Positions 16,374-23,843 of a DNA stretch of 64,000 nt are shown here, one piece after another (position 1 is the stretch's first letter; every line of letters starts with the position of its first letter). The notes under the pieces are model-generated. The model was not told where the DNA came from and searched no databases. It saw nothing but the letters and a program-made list of their open reading frames with translations. The stretch comes from Peribacillus frigoritolerans_B (lineage in GTDB: Bacteria; Bacillota; Bacilli; Bacillales; DSM-1321): contig NZ_JBIWES010000011.1 in assembly GCF_044762665.1 (NCBI RefSeq), positions 1 through 64,000 on the forward strand, in the 5' to 3' direction. The translations under genes and the position numbers were made by a program.

Positions 16374-16814
16374 ATGAGAACCTATCAAATTTATTTAATC
16401 GAAGATGAATTTGCCCATCATTATTATGGAAGAGAAAAGCTATTTTTCAATTTGTTTTTGGAGTATATTCAAGCAAGGGGCAGACTAAAGAGTATTTTGC
16501 AAAAACAAATCGAATATGTCACCAAAAAAGTCCCGACTATCCAGTTGCAGTTAGCTATAGAACAACGTTTGCAAAAAAAGATGAATTATTGGACTCAAAA
16601 TGGAAAATACTATTTAGAAAAAACAAACGGATCAAGTAAAGCCGTTTTAATCATTCAGAATGATTCCATTACCCTTAAGGCTGAAGGAGATTACGAGGCG
16701 GAGACGGCTTTTTTTGAAAGTATTCGAAAATATGAAGCGAGTTTTTTGGCCATTGATTTTGAACATGAAAAATACGGCTGGTTAAAACCGATAAAAGAAA
16801 GAAAATTTGTCTAA
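16374..16814 (+). CDS. sirA: SirA, sporulation inhibitor of replication
   Basis: 146 residues. MRTYQIYLIEDEFAHHYYGREK is characteristic of the SirA (YneE) family and is followed by a helical middle and the C-terminal AIDFEHEKYGWLKPIKERKFV. SirA binds the DnaA initiator and blocks new rounds of replication once cells enter sporulation. In Bacillus its gene lies between tkt and yneF, as here. TAGGAGGC lies 7 bases before the ATG. Confidence 0.92.
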   Translation: MRTYQIYLIEDEFAHHYYGREKLFFNLFLEYIQARGRLKSILQKQIEYVTKKVPTIQLQLAIEQRLQKKMNYWTQNGKYYLEKTNGSSKAVLIIQNDSITLKAEGDYEAETAFFESIRKYEASFLAIDFEHEKYGWLKPIKERKFV

Positions 16815-16898
16815 ATGGGGGACTTTTCGGTAGCGGGTATTGTATAATAACCTTTGGTCTAGTACACTGATGTTAGACAACACGAAGGAGGAAATAGT

Positions 16899-17114
16899 AT
16901 GTGGGTTTACATTCTAGTTGGCGTACTGGCATTGATTGCTGGAGTAGTGCTGGGATTTTTCATCGCTCGTAAATACATGATGGATTACTTAAAGAAAAAT
17001 CCGCCAATTAACGAACAGATGTTGAAAATGATGATGATGCAAATGGGTATGAAACCATCCCAAAAGAAAATTAATCAAATGATGAGCGCCATGAATAAAC
17101 AACAAACAAAATAA
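16899..17114 (+). CDS. yneF: YneF, UPF0154 membrane protein
   Basis: 71 residues. One membrane helix (about 4-25, YILVGVLALIAGVVLGFFI) is followed by the UPF0154 motif ARKYMMDYLKKNPPINEQ, a Met-rich run and MGMKPSQKKINQMM. AAGGAGG precedes the ATG. The family is near universal in Firmicutes but has no known function; an anchored cytoplasmic tail is predicted. Confidence 0.93.
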   Translation: MWVYILVGVLALIAGVVLGFFIARKYMMDYLKKNPPINEQMLKMMMMQMGMKPSQKKINQMMSAMNKQQTK

Positions 17115-17260
17115 GATAGCATGAAACCTTGATATATCAATGTTCTTGGAAGATTGGATGCAAAATTTTATATAATATCGAAATGGTTGATCCATTTAGA
17201 CTGAATCCTTCCACCGATTTTATATAAAATTTTGGTTTATCTTTCATTTTTGTTTCTTAA

Positions 17261-17307
17261 GCCACTTTTTCTGAATGAATAATTCAGTAAAGGTGGTTTT
17301 TGTTTTT
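17261..17307 (+). terminator. yneF-distal terminator
   Basis: GCCACTTTTTCTGAAT pairs imperfectly with ATTCAGTAAAGGTGG, then a long T-rich run. Confidence 0.7.
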
Positions 17308-17322
17308 GATTGTAAGGTAAGT

Positions 17323-17347
17323 CCTCACTCTATGTGAGGGTTTTTTT
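17323..17347 (+). terminator. short terminator hairpin
   Basis: CCTCAC-TCTAT-GTGAGG followed by G and seven T residues. Confidence 0.75.
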
Positions 17348-17432
17348 AATTGGAAAGTTAACACGAAAAAAATATACTTGTCCACACTTTCTACAAAAAA
17401 GATGCATATATAGTATTAAGGAGGGGGATAGA

Positions 17433-17579
17433 ATGATAAATGATTTTGTAAAAAAATGCATTGAGGATACTTGTAAAGTGTGGCTTCCTATATGTGAACA
17501 TAAATTTGAACACAAATGTAAATTTAAAGACAACAAATGGGAATCAAAAATCAAATGGAAATCTAAATGTAAAAAATAA
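17433..17579 (+). CDS. small Cys/Lys-rich protein, unknown function
   Basis: 48 residues from ATG 17433 behind AAGGAGGGGG. Four-part pattern of cysteines (CIEDTCKVWLPICEHKF … HKCKF … KCKK), with many Lys and Trp. No signal peptide or membrane span. Small basic Cys-containing proteins of this kind are often spore or stress components, but I recognise no family. The strong ribosome site and codon use support expression. A start further upstream in the same frame would cross the preceding terminator. Confidence 0.6.
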   Translation: MINDFVKKCIEDTCKVWLPICEHKFEHKCKFKDNKWESKIKWKSKCKK

Positions 17580-17832
17580 AAAATCTTTTCTATTAATCTT
17601 TTTATTTTAGCACTAAACCAATTAACCTGAATTGGTCGAGTGCTTTATTGTATTTATAAAGGTTAAAATTCGTTTCAGTAAAATCTAAAGCTGAAGAAAG
17701 AATTGAATCGTTGTCATTGATTGTGAATTTAATGTATTTATTAACTTGGGCAATAATAAAAGCGAAAAGTGGGTATTTCAATTAATAATAAATCGATAAA
17801 ACATAGTTGAGGAAGCTGTTGAGTTTTTTGAT

Positions 17833-17867
17833 TTGACTTTATCAACTGTAAATATTAATATTACAGT
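17833..17867 (+). promoter_or_regulatory. promoter with overlapping palindrome upstream of the Rrf2 gene
   Basis: TTGACT (17833-17838), a 17-base spacer and TAATAT (17856-17861) make a sigma-A promoter. ACTGTAA…TTACAGT (17845-17867), an almost perfect 22-bp palindrome with one extra A, sits across the spacer and -10. This is a natural place for Rrf2-type autorepression. Confidence 0.65.
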
Positions 17868-17892
17868 AATCTCCTTAAGGAGGATAAGTAAA

Positions 17893-18312
17893 GTGAATAG
17901 TGATTTTACAATAGCTGTGCATAGTTTGGTCTATTTAGCTTATCTACCAGATCATATGGCAAGCAGTGAGTCTATCGCAGAAAACGTTTGTACAAACTCG
18001 GCTAGGATTCGGAAAATGATGAGCAGCTTAAGAAAAAAGGGATTTGTTAAGACTAAAGAAGGTGTGGGCGGAGGCTATATTCTAGACTGTAACCCTGAAG
18101 AGGTAAGTTTGGCGGATATATATATAGCGGTCTCACATGGAACCCTGAAACCAAAGTGGTGTACAGGTGATCCTGAGAAAAAATGTGTCATATCTTCAAA
18201 TACCCAGGTAGTCATGGATCAAATATTTGATGAAGCTGAATTATATTTTGAAAAATATTTAGAAGATATAACTCTCAGCACATTTTTGGAAAAAATTAAA
18301 CAATGTCCGTGA
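17893..18312 (+). CDS. Rrf2-family transcriptional regulator (YwnA-like)
   Basis: 139 residues from GTG 17893, which follows AAGGAGGATAAGTAAA; the frame opens earlier but without a ribosome site. Begins VNSDFTIAVHSLVYLAYLP, typical of the YwnA branch of Rrf2. The winged helix covers about 10-75, with the wing KEGVGGGYIL. The C-terminal region has Cys residues (KWCTGDPEKKC, and the C-terminal QCP), but not the three-Cys Fe-S cluster pattern of IscR. These could sense redox or thiol stress. The near-perfect palindrome over its promoter suggests autoregulation. The next gene, coding an IDEAL protein, and thioredoxin downstream are possible targets. Confidence 0.85.
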   Translation: MNSDFTIAVHSLVYLAYLPDHMASSESIAENVCTNSARIRKMMSSLRKKGFVKTKEGVGGGYILDCNPEEVSLADIYIAVSHGTLKPKWCTGDPEKKCVISSNTQVVMDQIFDEAELYFEKYLEDITLSTFLEKIKQCP

Positions 18313-18412
18313 TATTGATTTAGTTTTTTCTTTGCACAAAATGTATATTTTATTAATACAGTTAATAACTATAGTTTTAATATTAAATGAACATAAAAGG
18401 GGTGCTAAGGAA

Positions 18413-18796
18413 ATGGTTGAAAACAATCTATTCAAAAATGGGGATTGGGTACAGGGAAAATCAAGAGATGGGGAACTTATCCATGGTTTCGTTGAAACCG
18501 TAAGTGATAATCGAGAAATCGTTAAAGTGAATGTGGTTGAAAGTGACAATGAAAAAGTGGTTGGAAAATCGATTTGGATTCCGAGTAAATGGACTGAAAA
18601 ACTGCCGGATCTAGAAATCAGTAACGAAACTCATCTTTTGGCCTTAATTGATCTGGCGTTACTTTCTAAAGATGAAACATGGTTTATGGAGTTATCCGGT
18701 AAATTGGAATCCATCAAAATCCACCCGAAAATAAGTGCCAGGAAATCAGAGGTTCTTATCCCGGGAAATAGAATTGCAAAACTTGATTTTAAATAA
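18413..18796 (+). CDS. IDEAL domain-containing protein
   Basis: 127 residues from ATG 18413 (TGCTAAGG upstream). The N-terminal half (FKNGDWVQGKSRDGELIHGF) looks like a small beta domain. Residues about 75-100 (LLALIDLALLSKDETWFMEL) form the IDEAL motif, a short helical module of Firmicutes proteins such as some response-regulator partners. Function unknown. The upstream region contains ATACAGTTAATAACTATAGT, which shares the ACAGT half-site with the Rrf2 palindrome, so control by that regulator is possible. Confidence 0.75.
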   Translation: MVENNLFKNGDWVQGKSRDGELIHGFVETVSDNREIVKVNVVESDNEKVVGKSIWIPSKWTEKLPDLEISNETHLLALIDLALLSKDETWFMELSGKLESIKIHPKISARKSEVLIPGNRIAKLDFK

Positions 18797-18847
18797 ATGG
18801 TGAGTAAAGATCATAAATATTTCGGATAATACAAGGAGGAAATGATC

Positions 18848-19162
18848 ATGACAATAGAACATGTTACAGATGATAATTTTGCTAGTGAGATCAAGGAAGG
18901 TTTAGTATTGGTTGATTTTTGGGCCCCGTGGTGCGGTCCGTGTAAAATGATTGCCCCAGTTCTTAGTGAAATCGATGAGGAAATGGGTGATCAGGTTAAG
19001 ATCGTTAAACTTAATGTGGATGAAAATTCAGATACGACGAGCGAATATGGAGTGATGGGAATTCCAGCTCTTATTCTATTCAAAGATGGAGAAAAGGTAG
19101 ATCAAGCTATTGGTTTCCAGCCAAAAGAAGCCATTTCGGCATTAATCGCAAAGTATGCATGA
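18848..19162 (+). CDS. thioredoxin
   Basis: 104 residues from ATG 18848. The ATG at 18842 is too close to AAGGAGGA. FWAPWCGPCKMI (about 27-38) contains the redox-active CGPC, and the cis-proline loop is GIPALILFKDG (Pro near 74). Full-length cytoplasmic thioredoxin, reducing disulfides in client proteins. The housekeeping trxA of Bacillus lies elsewhere in the genome, so this is probably a paralogue. It is followed closely by an OYE-family reductase, which suggests joint redox or electrophile defence. Confidence 0.93.
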   Translation: MTIEHVTDDNFASEIKEGLVLVDFWAPWCGPCKMIAPVLSEIDEEMGDQVKIVKLNVDENSDTTSEYGVMGIPALILFKDGEKVDQAIGFQPKEAISALIAKYA

Positions 19163-19243
19163 TTATAATTATAATACGCGGATGATATTGTGAATGAAGG
19201 ACTTATACTAACCAACGTGGGTAACAAAATGGAGGATTACTAA

Positions 19244-20365
19244 ATGAAATCTCAATATACACCATTATTTGAATCGTTCAATTTAGGAAAGAAATTAGAA
19301 TTGAAAAATCGATTGGTGATGGCACCTATGACAAATTTCTCTTCTAATCCTGACGGGACTGTAACCGACGCCGAAGTTAACTATTATGAACGTCGGTCAA
19401 GCGGGGTCGGTATGGTTATAACGGCATGTACTTACGTGACGGCTAATGGCAAAGGTTTTCATGGGGAATTTGGCGGAGATCAGGATGAATTGATACCTAG
19501 TCTAAGTCGTTTGGCATCAGCGATTAAAGCGAAAGGGGCAAAGGCAATTCTTCAGATTTTTCATGGCGGCCGAGAGGTTCCACCGGAATTGGTAAATGGG
19601 GATGTTGTCAGTGCAAGCAACATCCCATCGGAAGGCGAAGGGAAAGCGGTTCCGCGTCCACTATCTGAAAAGGAAATAGAATCAATCATTCTCGACTTTG
19701 GTGAAACCACCCGACGTGCCATTGAAGCGGGATTTGACGGTGTCGAGATTCACGGTGCAAATGGTTACTTGCTACAGCAATTTTTTTCACCTCATTCGAA
19801 CCGTCGTGAAGACAAGTGGGGCGGTTCCCTTGAAAAGCGCCTGACTTTTCCATTAGCTGTTGTGGATGAAGTGAAAAAGGCTGTTGCTGAACATGCCAAG
19901 AATCCGTTCATCGTAGGATATCGTTTTTCACCGGAAGAGCCGGAATCACCAGGAATCACCATGGATGATACACTTGCATTAATTGATGGACTTGTAACAA
20001 AGGATCTGGATTATCTTCATGTTTCATTAATGGATTTCTGGTCGAAAGTAAGACGGGGAACCGATGTTGACCGACCTCGGATAGAAATCATTAAAGAACG
20101 TATCGGAGATCAAGTTCCCTTAATTGGTGTTGGTTCAATCTATACAGCGGATGATGCGATCAAAGCACTGCAATCGGGGATTCCGTTAATCGCATTAGGC
20201 CGTGAAATCATAATTGATCCTGAATGGGTACAAAAAGTGGAACAAGGCAGGGAAGCTGAAATCATGACAAAAATAAACAAAGAAAATCAGCAGCAACTTG
20301 ATATTCCAGAACCATTATGGCAAGCGATCATCCACTCTCCAGGATGGTTTCCGGGGATTGAATAA
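19244..20365 (+). CDS. NADH:flavin oxidoreductase, Old Yellow Enzyme family
   Basis: 373 residues, a single TIM barrel. N-terminal FMN-binding strand LKNRLVMAPMTNFSS (about 20-34), QIFHGGREVPPE (about 105-115), catalytic-site EIHGANGYLLQQFFSPHSN (about 168-186), RREDKWGGSLEKR next to it, and the phosphate-binding VGVGS and ALGREII near the C-terminus. OYEs reduce activated C=C bonds of enones and quinone-like electrophiles with NAD(P)H. GGAGG precedes the ATG. The thioredoxin gene lies 81 bases upstream and the two may share a transcript. Confidence 0.92.
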   Translation: MKSQYTPLFESFNLGKKLELKNRLVMAPMTNFSSNPDGTVTDAEVNYYERRSSGVGMVITACTYVTANGKGFHGEFGGDQDELIPSLSRLASAIKAKGAKAILQIFHGGREVPPELVNGDVVSASNIPSEGEGKAVPRPLSEKEIESIILDFGETTRRAIEAGFDGVEIHGANGYLLQQFFSPHSNRREDKWGGSLEKRLTFPLAVVDEVKKAVAEHAKNPFIVGYRFSPEEPESPGITMDDTLALIDGLVTKDLDYLHVSLMDFWSKVRRGTDVDRPRIEIIKERIGDQVPLIGVGSIYTADDAIKALQSGIPLIALGREIIIDPEWVQKVEQGREAEIMTKINKENQQQLDIPEPLWQAIIHSPGWFPGIE

Positions 20366-20416
20366 ACAGACGTTCATCTATTAGAGAAATAAAAAATGCA
20401 TAATTTTCATATAACC

Positions 20417-20460
20417 CCGGTTAAGGAACACATATAAAAGTGTTCTTAACCGGTTTTTTT
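20417..20460 (+). terminator. terminator after the OYE gene
   Basis: CCGGTTAAGGAACAC pairs with GTGTTCTTAACCGG, followed by eight T residues. Confidence 0.95.
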
Positions 20461-20745
20461 ATGTTTATGGAAGAGTCATTTATATGAGTGAGAATCTAAT
20501 AAGTGGTTTTGGAAATTGAATCCTTAAGAATGAATAACTGAGCATTCTATTTCTAAGCTGTTTCGGAAAATTAAAATGGGGAGAGATTTACGAATTTTCA
20601 TTGACTGGCAATTAAGCTCAACGGCAGATACTTTCGGGAATTTTGGTGGGGAAAGGGGTTTTCTTTACGGAACGCGTGGAAAAGGTTAGGAAGGACGTTG
20701 GTAACACAAGAAGAGCAACCATTAATTAAAGGCTGCTTTCTGGTG
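20461..20745. other. intergenic region
   Basis: No gene supported. A 37-codon frame (ATG 20577, MGRDLRIFIDWQ…) lacks a ribosome site. Near 20703-20745 two arms related to AACACCAGAAAGCAGCC could form a weak hairpin downstream of the minus-strand small protein gene. Confidence 0.4.
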
Positions 20746-20913
20746 TTATCTTCTTTTTAACAGAATAGCTAATATCAAAGATATTTGCAGTGAAATGATA
20801 AGTAAAAGTGACAATATAAAATGTTCAACTAAAGATGCATCATAGCTAAAGATAAAAAATAAGATCACTGATATGATTAGAATGAAAATGAAATTAATAA
20901 TGATTTGCCTCAT
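20746..20913 (-). CDS. small two-helix membrane protein, 55 residues
   Basis: Starts MRQIIINFIFILII behind AAGGGGGG at a proper distance and ends AILLKRR. Two hydrophobic segments (about 4-23 and 31-51) are separated by the short loop SYDASLVEH. A two-span membrane protein with a basic end is predicted. Too small for usual gene callers, but the ribosome site and clean topology support it. Family unknown. Confidence 0.55.
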   Translation of the reverse strand: MRQIIINFIFILIISVILFFIFSYDASLVEHFILSLLLIISLQISLILAILLKRR

Positions 20914-20950
20914 GGTCCCCCCTTTCTAACAACAGATCAAATGGACAGCG

Positions 20951-21160
20951 TTAATGCATATGACCTTGTATCTGTAGTTTTATTTGGTGTAATTGATAAA
21001 CCGGCCGGATAGACTGACACGTACCAGAAATTCTTTTATGACCATACGTTATTTTAATGTTCATTTTCCCATTATTTGATGTAGGAACATATACGTATTG
21101 TCCGATATACCCTTTATGCTTTGATAACCAATAGAAAAATTCCTTAACAATGGGGAAAAA
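20951..21160 (-). pseudogene. N-terminally truncated open frame, unknown protein
   Basis: About 65 sense codons on the minus strand without an ATG: FPIVKEFFYWLSKHKGYIGQ continuing as YVYVPTSNNGKMNIKITYG and ending QIQGHMH. It looks like genuine protein sequence cut at the 5' side where the doxX terminator now lies. No family recognised. Confidence 0.35.
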
Positions 21161-21162
21161 GT

Positions 21163-21198
21163 AAAAACACGGAGTGGTTTATCCAACTCCGTGTTTTT
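21163..21198 (-). terminator. doxX terminator
   Basis: AAAAACACGGAGT/ACTCCGTGTTTTT inverted repeat downstream of the minus-strand doxX gene. Confidence 0.85.
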
Positions 21199-21230
21199 CA
21201 TAATATGGGGATTATAAAACCCAAGCTTCC

Positions 21231-21629
21231 TTAAAATAGAAAGGAATCAAGTGAATATGGTCCAGCTCCGGTTAGCGCTATGCCAATCGCCACTGCAAGA
21301 ATGGCAAGATTATATTCATAACCGTTTTGAGTTGCCCAGTAGCCATTTGCTCCATGGACTTTAACGATTGCAACGAGCATTGTAAGTGCAATTAATATAC
21401 CTGCAAAGGGTGTAAGGAGACCTAAAGCAAATAAAGCTCCGCCAATAAGTTCAGATAGACCGGCAAATAGGGCCATGGTAACACCTGGCTTCATGCCAAT
21501 CGAATCAAACCAGCCGCCTGTACCTTTCAAGCCATGACCGCCAAACCATCCAAATAATTTTTGAGCTCCATGTCCAACAAACGATAACCCTATTACTACA
21601 CGTATAACCAATAAACCAATACCAATCAT
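21231..21629 (-). CDS. DoxX-family membrane oxidoreductase (MhqP-like)
   Basis: 132 residues with four hydrophobic helices. The DoxX pattern is clear: GLLVIRVVIGLSFVGHGAQK, LFGWFGGHG, GLSELIGGALFALGLLTPF and VHGANGYWATQNGYEYNL. In Bacillus, DoxX proteins such as MhqP and CatD are induced by quinones and other electrophiles. The region upstream carries sites like the MhqR operator (21666-21742), which fits that role. AGGAGG lies 6 bases before the ATG. It is a lone minus-strand gene. The chemistry of DoxX proteins is still poorly defined. Confidence 0.88.
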   Translation of the reverse strand: MIGIGLLVIRVVIGLSFVGHGAQKLFGWFGGHGLKGTGGWFDSIGMKPGVTMALFAGLSELIGGALFALGLLTPFAGILIALTMLVAIVKVHGANGYWATQNGYEYNLAILAVAIGIALTGAGPYSLDSFLF

Positions 21630-21665
21630 TTTATGATTCCTCCTGGAATGTATTTTGAATTTAGA

Positions 21666-21742
21666 TATCTTTAAATCGAGATTTATGTCAAAAAAAACAC
21701 AACAATATTATCTCGAGTTAATTTATCTTTAATTAAAGATAA
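21666..21742. promoter_or_regulatory. MhqR-like operator cluster upstream of doxX
   Basis: TATCTTTAAATCGAGATT (21666-21683), TATCTCGAGTTAATTTATCT (from 21709) and the perfect 20-bp palindrome TTATCTTTAATTAAAGATAA (21723-21742) share ATCT…AGAT arms with the TATCTCGAA-TTCGAGATA style of Bacillus MhqR operators. No MarR-family gene is in the window. Confidence 0.5.
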
Positions 21743-21962
21743 TATTTTTTGAGCGATTTGTCAAACACAATTTTTTATCATTTTTGAATGATTGCCGTCT
21801 AGGATAAGGAACGAGGATAGGAAAGGTTTCTTGGATGAATTAAAAATAAATACATTTTTTCTGTTTTTTTATTATAGGGGAGAAAAAACTGTTCCTTTTA
21901 TTTGTAAGGCATATCTCTTAAACGAATGCTTCCCTGTAACATACATCTTACGCATAAATTAC

Positions 21963-22063
21963 ACACTGTTACTCGTGAGTTTTGCCACTGTGTTCGTGAA
22001 TTTAGCTGATTTAGTCATGAATTCCGCGCATTTACTCGTAAATTTCCACTTTTACTCGTAATC
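21963..22063. repeat. degenerate 21-bp tandem repeat, about five units
   Basis: Units begin at 21963, 21984, 22005, 22026 and 22047. Each follows the pattern (G)C-N3-TTTACTCGTGAATTT with changes; for example GCGCATTTACTCGTAAATTT and GCCACTGTGTTCGTGAATTT. The exact spacing by eye rules out chance resemblance of only two copies. Confidence 0.65.
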
Positions 22064-22252
22064 ATTATATATGAACTCAATTGAGACCGCCGTCGAGGAT
22101 ATAACAACATGCACACCAGGTGGCATAAGGGTAGGAAGTCTAGTGATCACTGTTCCGTTCGTACTGTTCTAATAGTGACAAACTATGCACCGACATCCGA
22201 TGTTGATATTGCAAAAAGATTCATATTCATCATTTTAAATGGAAAAACAGGA

Positions 22253-22289
22253 AAACAGGCAGTGCCCATGGCGGTTGCCTGTTTTTTTA
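22253..22289 (+). terminator. terminator-like hairpin
   Basis: AACAGGCA … TGCCTGTT followed by T-run; no obvious gene upstream on this strand. Confidence 0.5.
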
Positions 22290-22398
22290 TATGGTCATGC
22301 CTAAGTATCCTAATTGAGAAATAATGTAAAAAGGGGAAAGTGACAGCGAAATAAATCATATAATAACTTATGTGGTTATCAATGGGAGATGTACTGGA

Positions 22399-22572
22399 TT
22401 AAAGATTTGTACCGGTTTTATAAAAAAGTTCATTATATTTATTTAATAATTGATCAAGTTGCTGGCTATATTCAACGGCAACATGCGAGTTTAAACCATC
22501 TTTAGCGACAATTTTGATAAGTTCATTTCTCTTTAATTCAATCTGTTCGAGAAATTCATTCTTTTTAGCCAT
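22399..22572 (-). CDS. Spo0E-family aspartyl-phosphate phosphatase
   Basis: 57 residues from the ATG at 22572 (AGAAAGGA upstream). The frame continues upstream but the extra part has no coding character. Two helices: KKNEFLEQIELKRNELIKIV and the signature VEYSQQLDQLLNKYNE, which matches the S-Q-E-L-D motif of Spo0E/YisI/YnzD phosphatases (Glu replaced by Gln here). These remove phosphate from Spo0A~P and delay sporulation. The Gln change at the motif is worth noting but is seen in family variation. Confidence 0.85.
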   Translation of the reverse strand: MAKKNEFLEQIELKRNELIKIVAKDGLNSHVAVEYSQQLDQLLNKYNELFYKTGTNL

Positions 22573-22818
22573 TATATTTCCTTTCTGGCCCCAACGTTTA
22601 TTACAAGGTACCCTTAATTTATGTGTTCGTTGTAAAATCTGTATGAATATAACAATTATATCGGCTTGGACTAATGAATTCAAATAAGTTAACTTAGCCC
22701 GTCGCCCTTCCAGTTATAAGCAATTGGTTGTCATGAAATATTCACAGTTCCATAAATGTATTTTTTTATCTTATTTGTTACAATGTTTATAGGTTGACAT
22801 ACATAGGAGTGAGCTTAT

Positions 22819-23526
22819 TTGAATGATATTAATATGTTTTTAGCTTTTGGGGCGGGATTCCTGAGTTTTATTTCGCCATGCTGCTTACCGCTATATCCGG
22901 CCTTTTTATCTTATATCACTGGAATGAGTGTTGGCGAAATCAAATCCGAGAACGCCATGCTCCAAAGAAGGAGCATGCTGCATACTTTATTCTTTCTTCT
23001 TGGGTTTTCCCTGGTTTTTATTGCAATAGGTTTTAGCACATCATACCTAGGTTCTTTTTTCTCGGATTACAAAGAATTAATTCGTCAGATTGGTGCCATC
23101 CTGATTATCATTTTTGGCTTATTCATTGTAGGAATCTTTCAGCCGAAATCTCTGATGAAAGACAGTCGTTTTGAATTCAAGAACCGACCTAGCGGATATA
23201 TAGGTTCCATTCTTATTGGACTTGCCTTTGCCGCTGGATGGACCCCTTGTGCAGGTCCGCTGTTAGGTGCTGTCATTTCATTGGGTGCTACTAATCCTAG
23301 TGCTGCCATGAGCTATATGACTGCCTATATTTTAGGATTTGCCATACCGTTCTTCATATTATCCTTCTTTGTCGGAAAATTGAAATGGATCAAAAAGTAC
23401 AGCCAATACATCATGAAGATTGGCGGATACTTGATGATTGTAATGGGTGTGATTTTGTTTTTTGATTGGATGACCAAAATAATTGCAGTCCTGTCTAGAC
23501 TATTCGGTGGCTTCACAGGTTTTTAG
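22819..23526 (+). CDS. ccdA: CcdA, thiol-disulfide membrane transporter for cytochrome c maturation
   Basis: 235 residues from TTG 22819 (TAGGAGTGAG upstream). Six membrane helices. The two redox cysteines are in ISPCCLPLYPAF (helix 1) and GWTPCAGPLLGA (helix 4). CcdA carries reducing equivalents from cytoplasmic thioredoxin to the outside for cytochrome c biogenesis and spore cortex formation. ccdC lies downstream, but the response-regulator gene expected between them in Bacillus is only a relic here. Confidence 0.95.
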   Translation: MNDINMFLAFGAGFLSFISPCCLPLYPAFLSYITGMSVGEIKSENAMLQRRSMLHTLFFLLGFSLVFIAIGFSTSYLGSFFSDYKELIRQIGAILIIIFGLFIVGIFQPKSLMKDSRFEFKNRPSGYIGSILIGLAFAAGWTPCAGPLLGAVISLGATNPSAAMSYMTAYILGFAIPFFILSFFVGKLKWIKKYSQYIMKIGGYLMIVMGVILFFDWMTKIIAVLSRLFGGFTGF

Positions 23527-23592
23527 TCCATAATAAGTTATTTTTTCAATAAAATTCTAGTTGATTGCCTGCTATTAGGTGATATGGTGTCA

Positions 23593-23761
23593 ATTTCGTT
23601 GACTTTGGGTATAAGGTCAGTCACAAATAAAATGGTCGACGAAGGCTATGGAAGCCGGGGCGCAAGGTTTAATCGTCAAGCCTTTTGTCAATGGCGGGGT
23701 ATTGGAAGCATCAAAAGCGAGCTTAATTAATAACACCTCCTTGTTTATCTCAAATAGGTAA
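23593..23761 (+). pseudogene. relic of a CheY-like response regulator (YneI position)
   Basis: Plus-strand codons read (K)AMEAGAQGLIVKPF and then VNGGVLEASKASL. IVKPF is the end of a receiver domain, with Lys-Pro near the active site. An upstream stretch (…IRSVTNKMVDE) is in another frame, so there is a shift around 23639. The phosphoacceptor half is gone. In Bacillus subtilis yneI, a CheY-like gene, lies exactly between ccdA and ccdC, so this is most likely its remnant. Confidence 0.65.
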
Positions 23762-23843
23762 TATATACTTTGTTTATAAATTGAAGTCATATATAATTTT
23801 TAATGGTACTTACCTATTTTTAGTTTAAAGGGATGGTTAAGAG

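Larger units (their letters stand above)
21743..22398. other. 650-bp intergenic region with a 21-bp periodic repeat
   Basis: Open frames here (21792-22061 and 22109-22324) have no family and poor coding character. What stands out is a degenerate 21-bp repeat (21963-22063) and a terminator-like hairpin (22253-22289, ACAGGCA/TGCCTGT plus T-run). Confidence 0.5.

Noticed and set aside
16048..16374. 108-codon frame between tkt and sirA
   Set aside because: Overlaps the end of tkt and its terminator; no ribosome site or family.
21792..22324. Frames of 89 and 71 codons between doxX and the spo0E-like gene
   Set aside because: They run through the 21-bp repeat and a terminator hairpin and have poor coding character.
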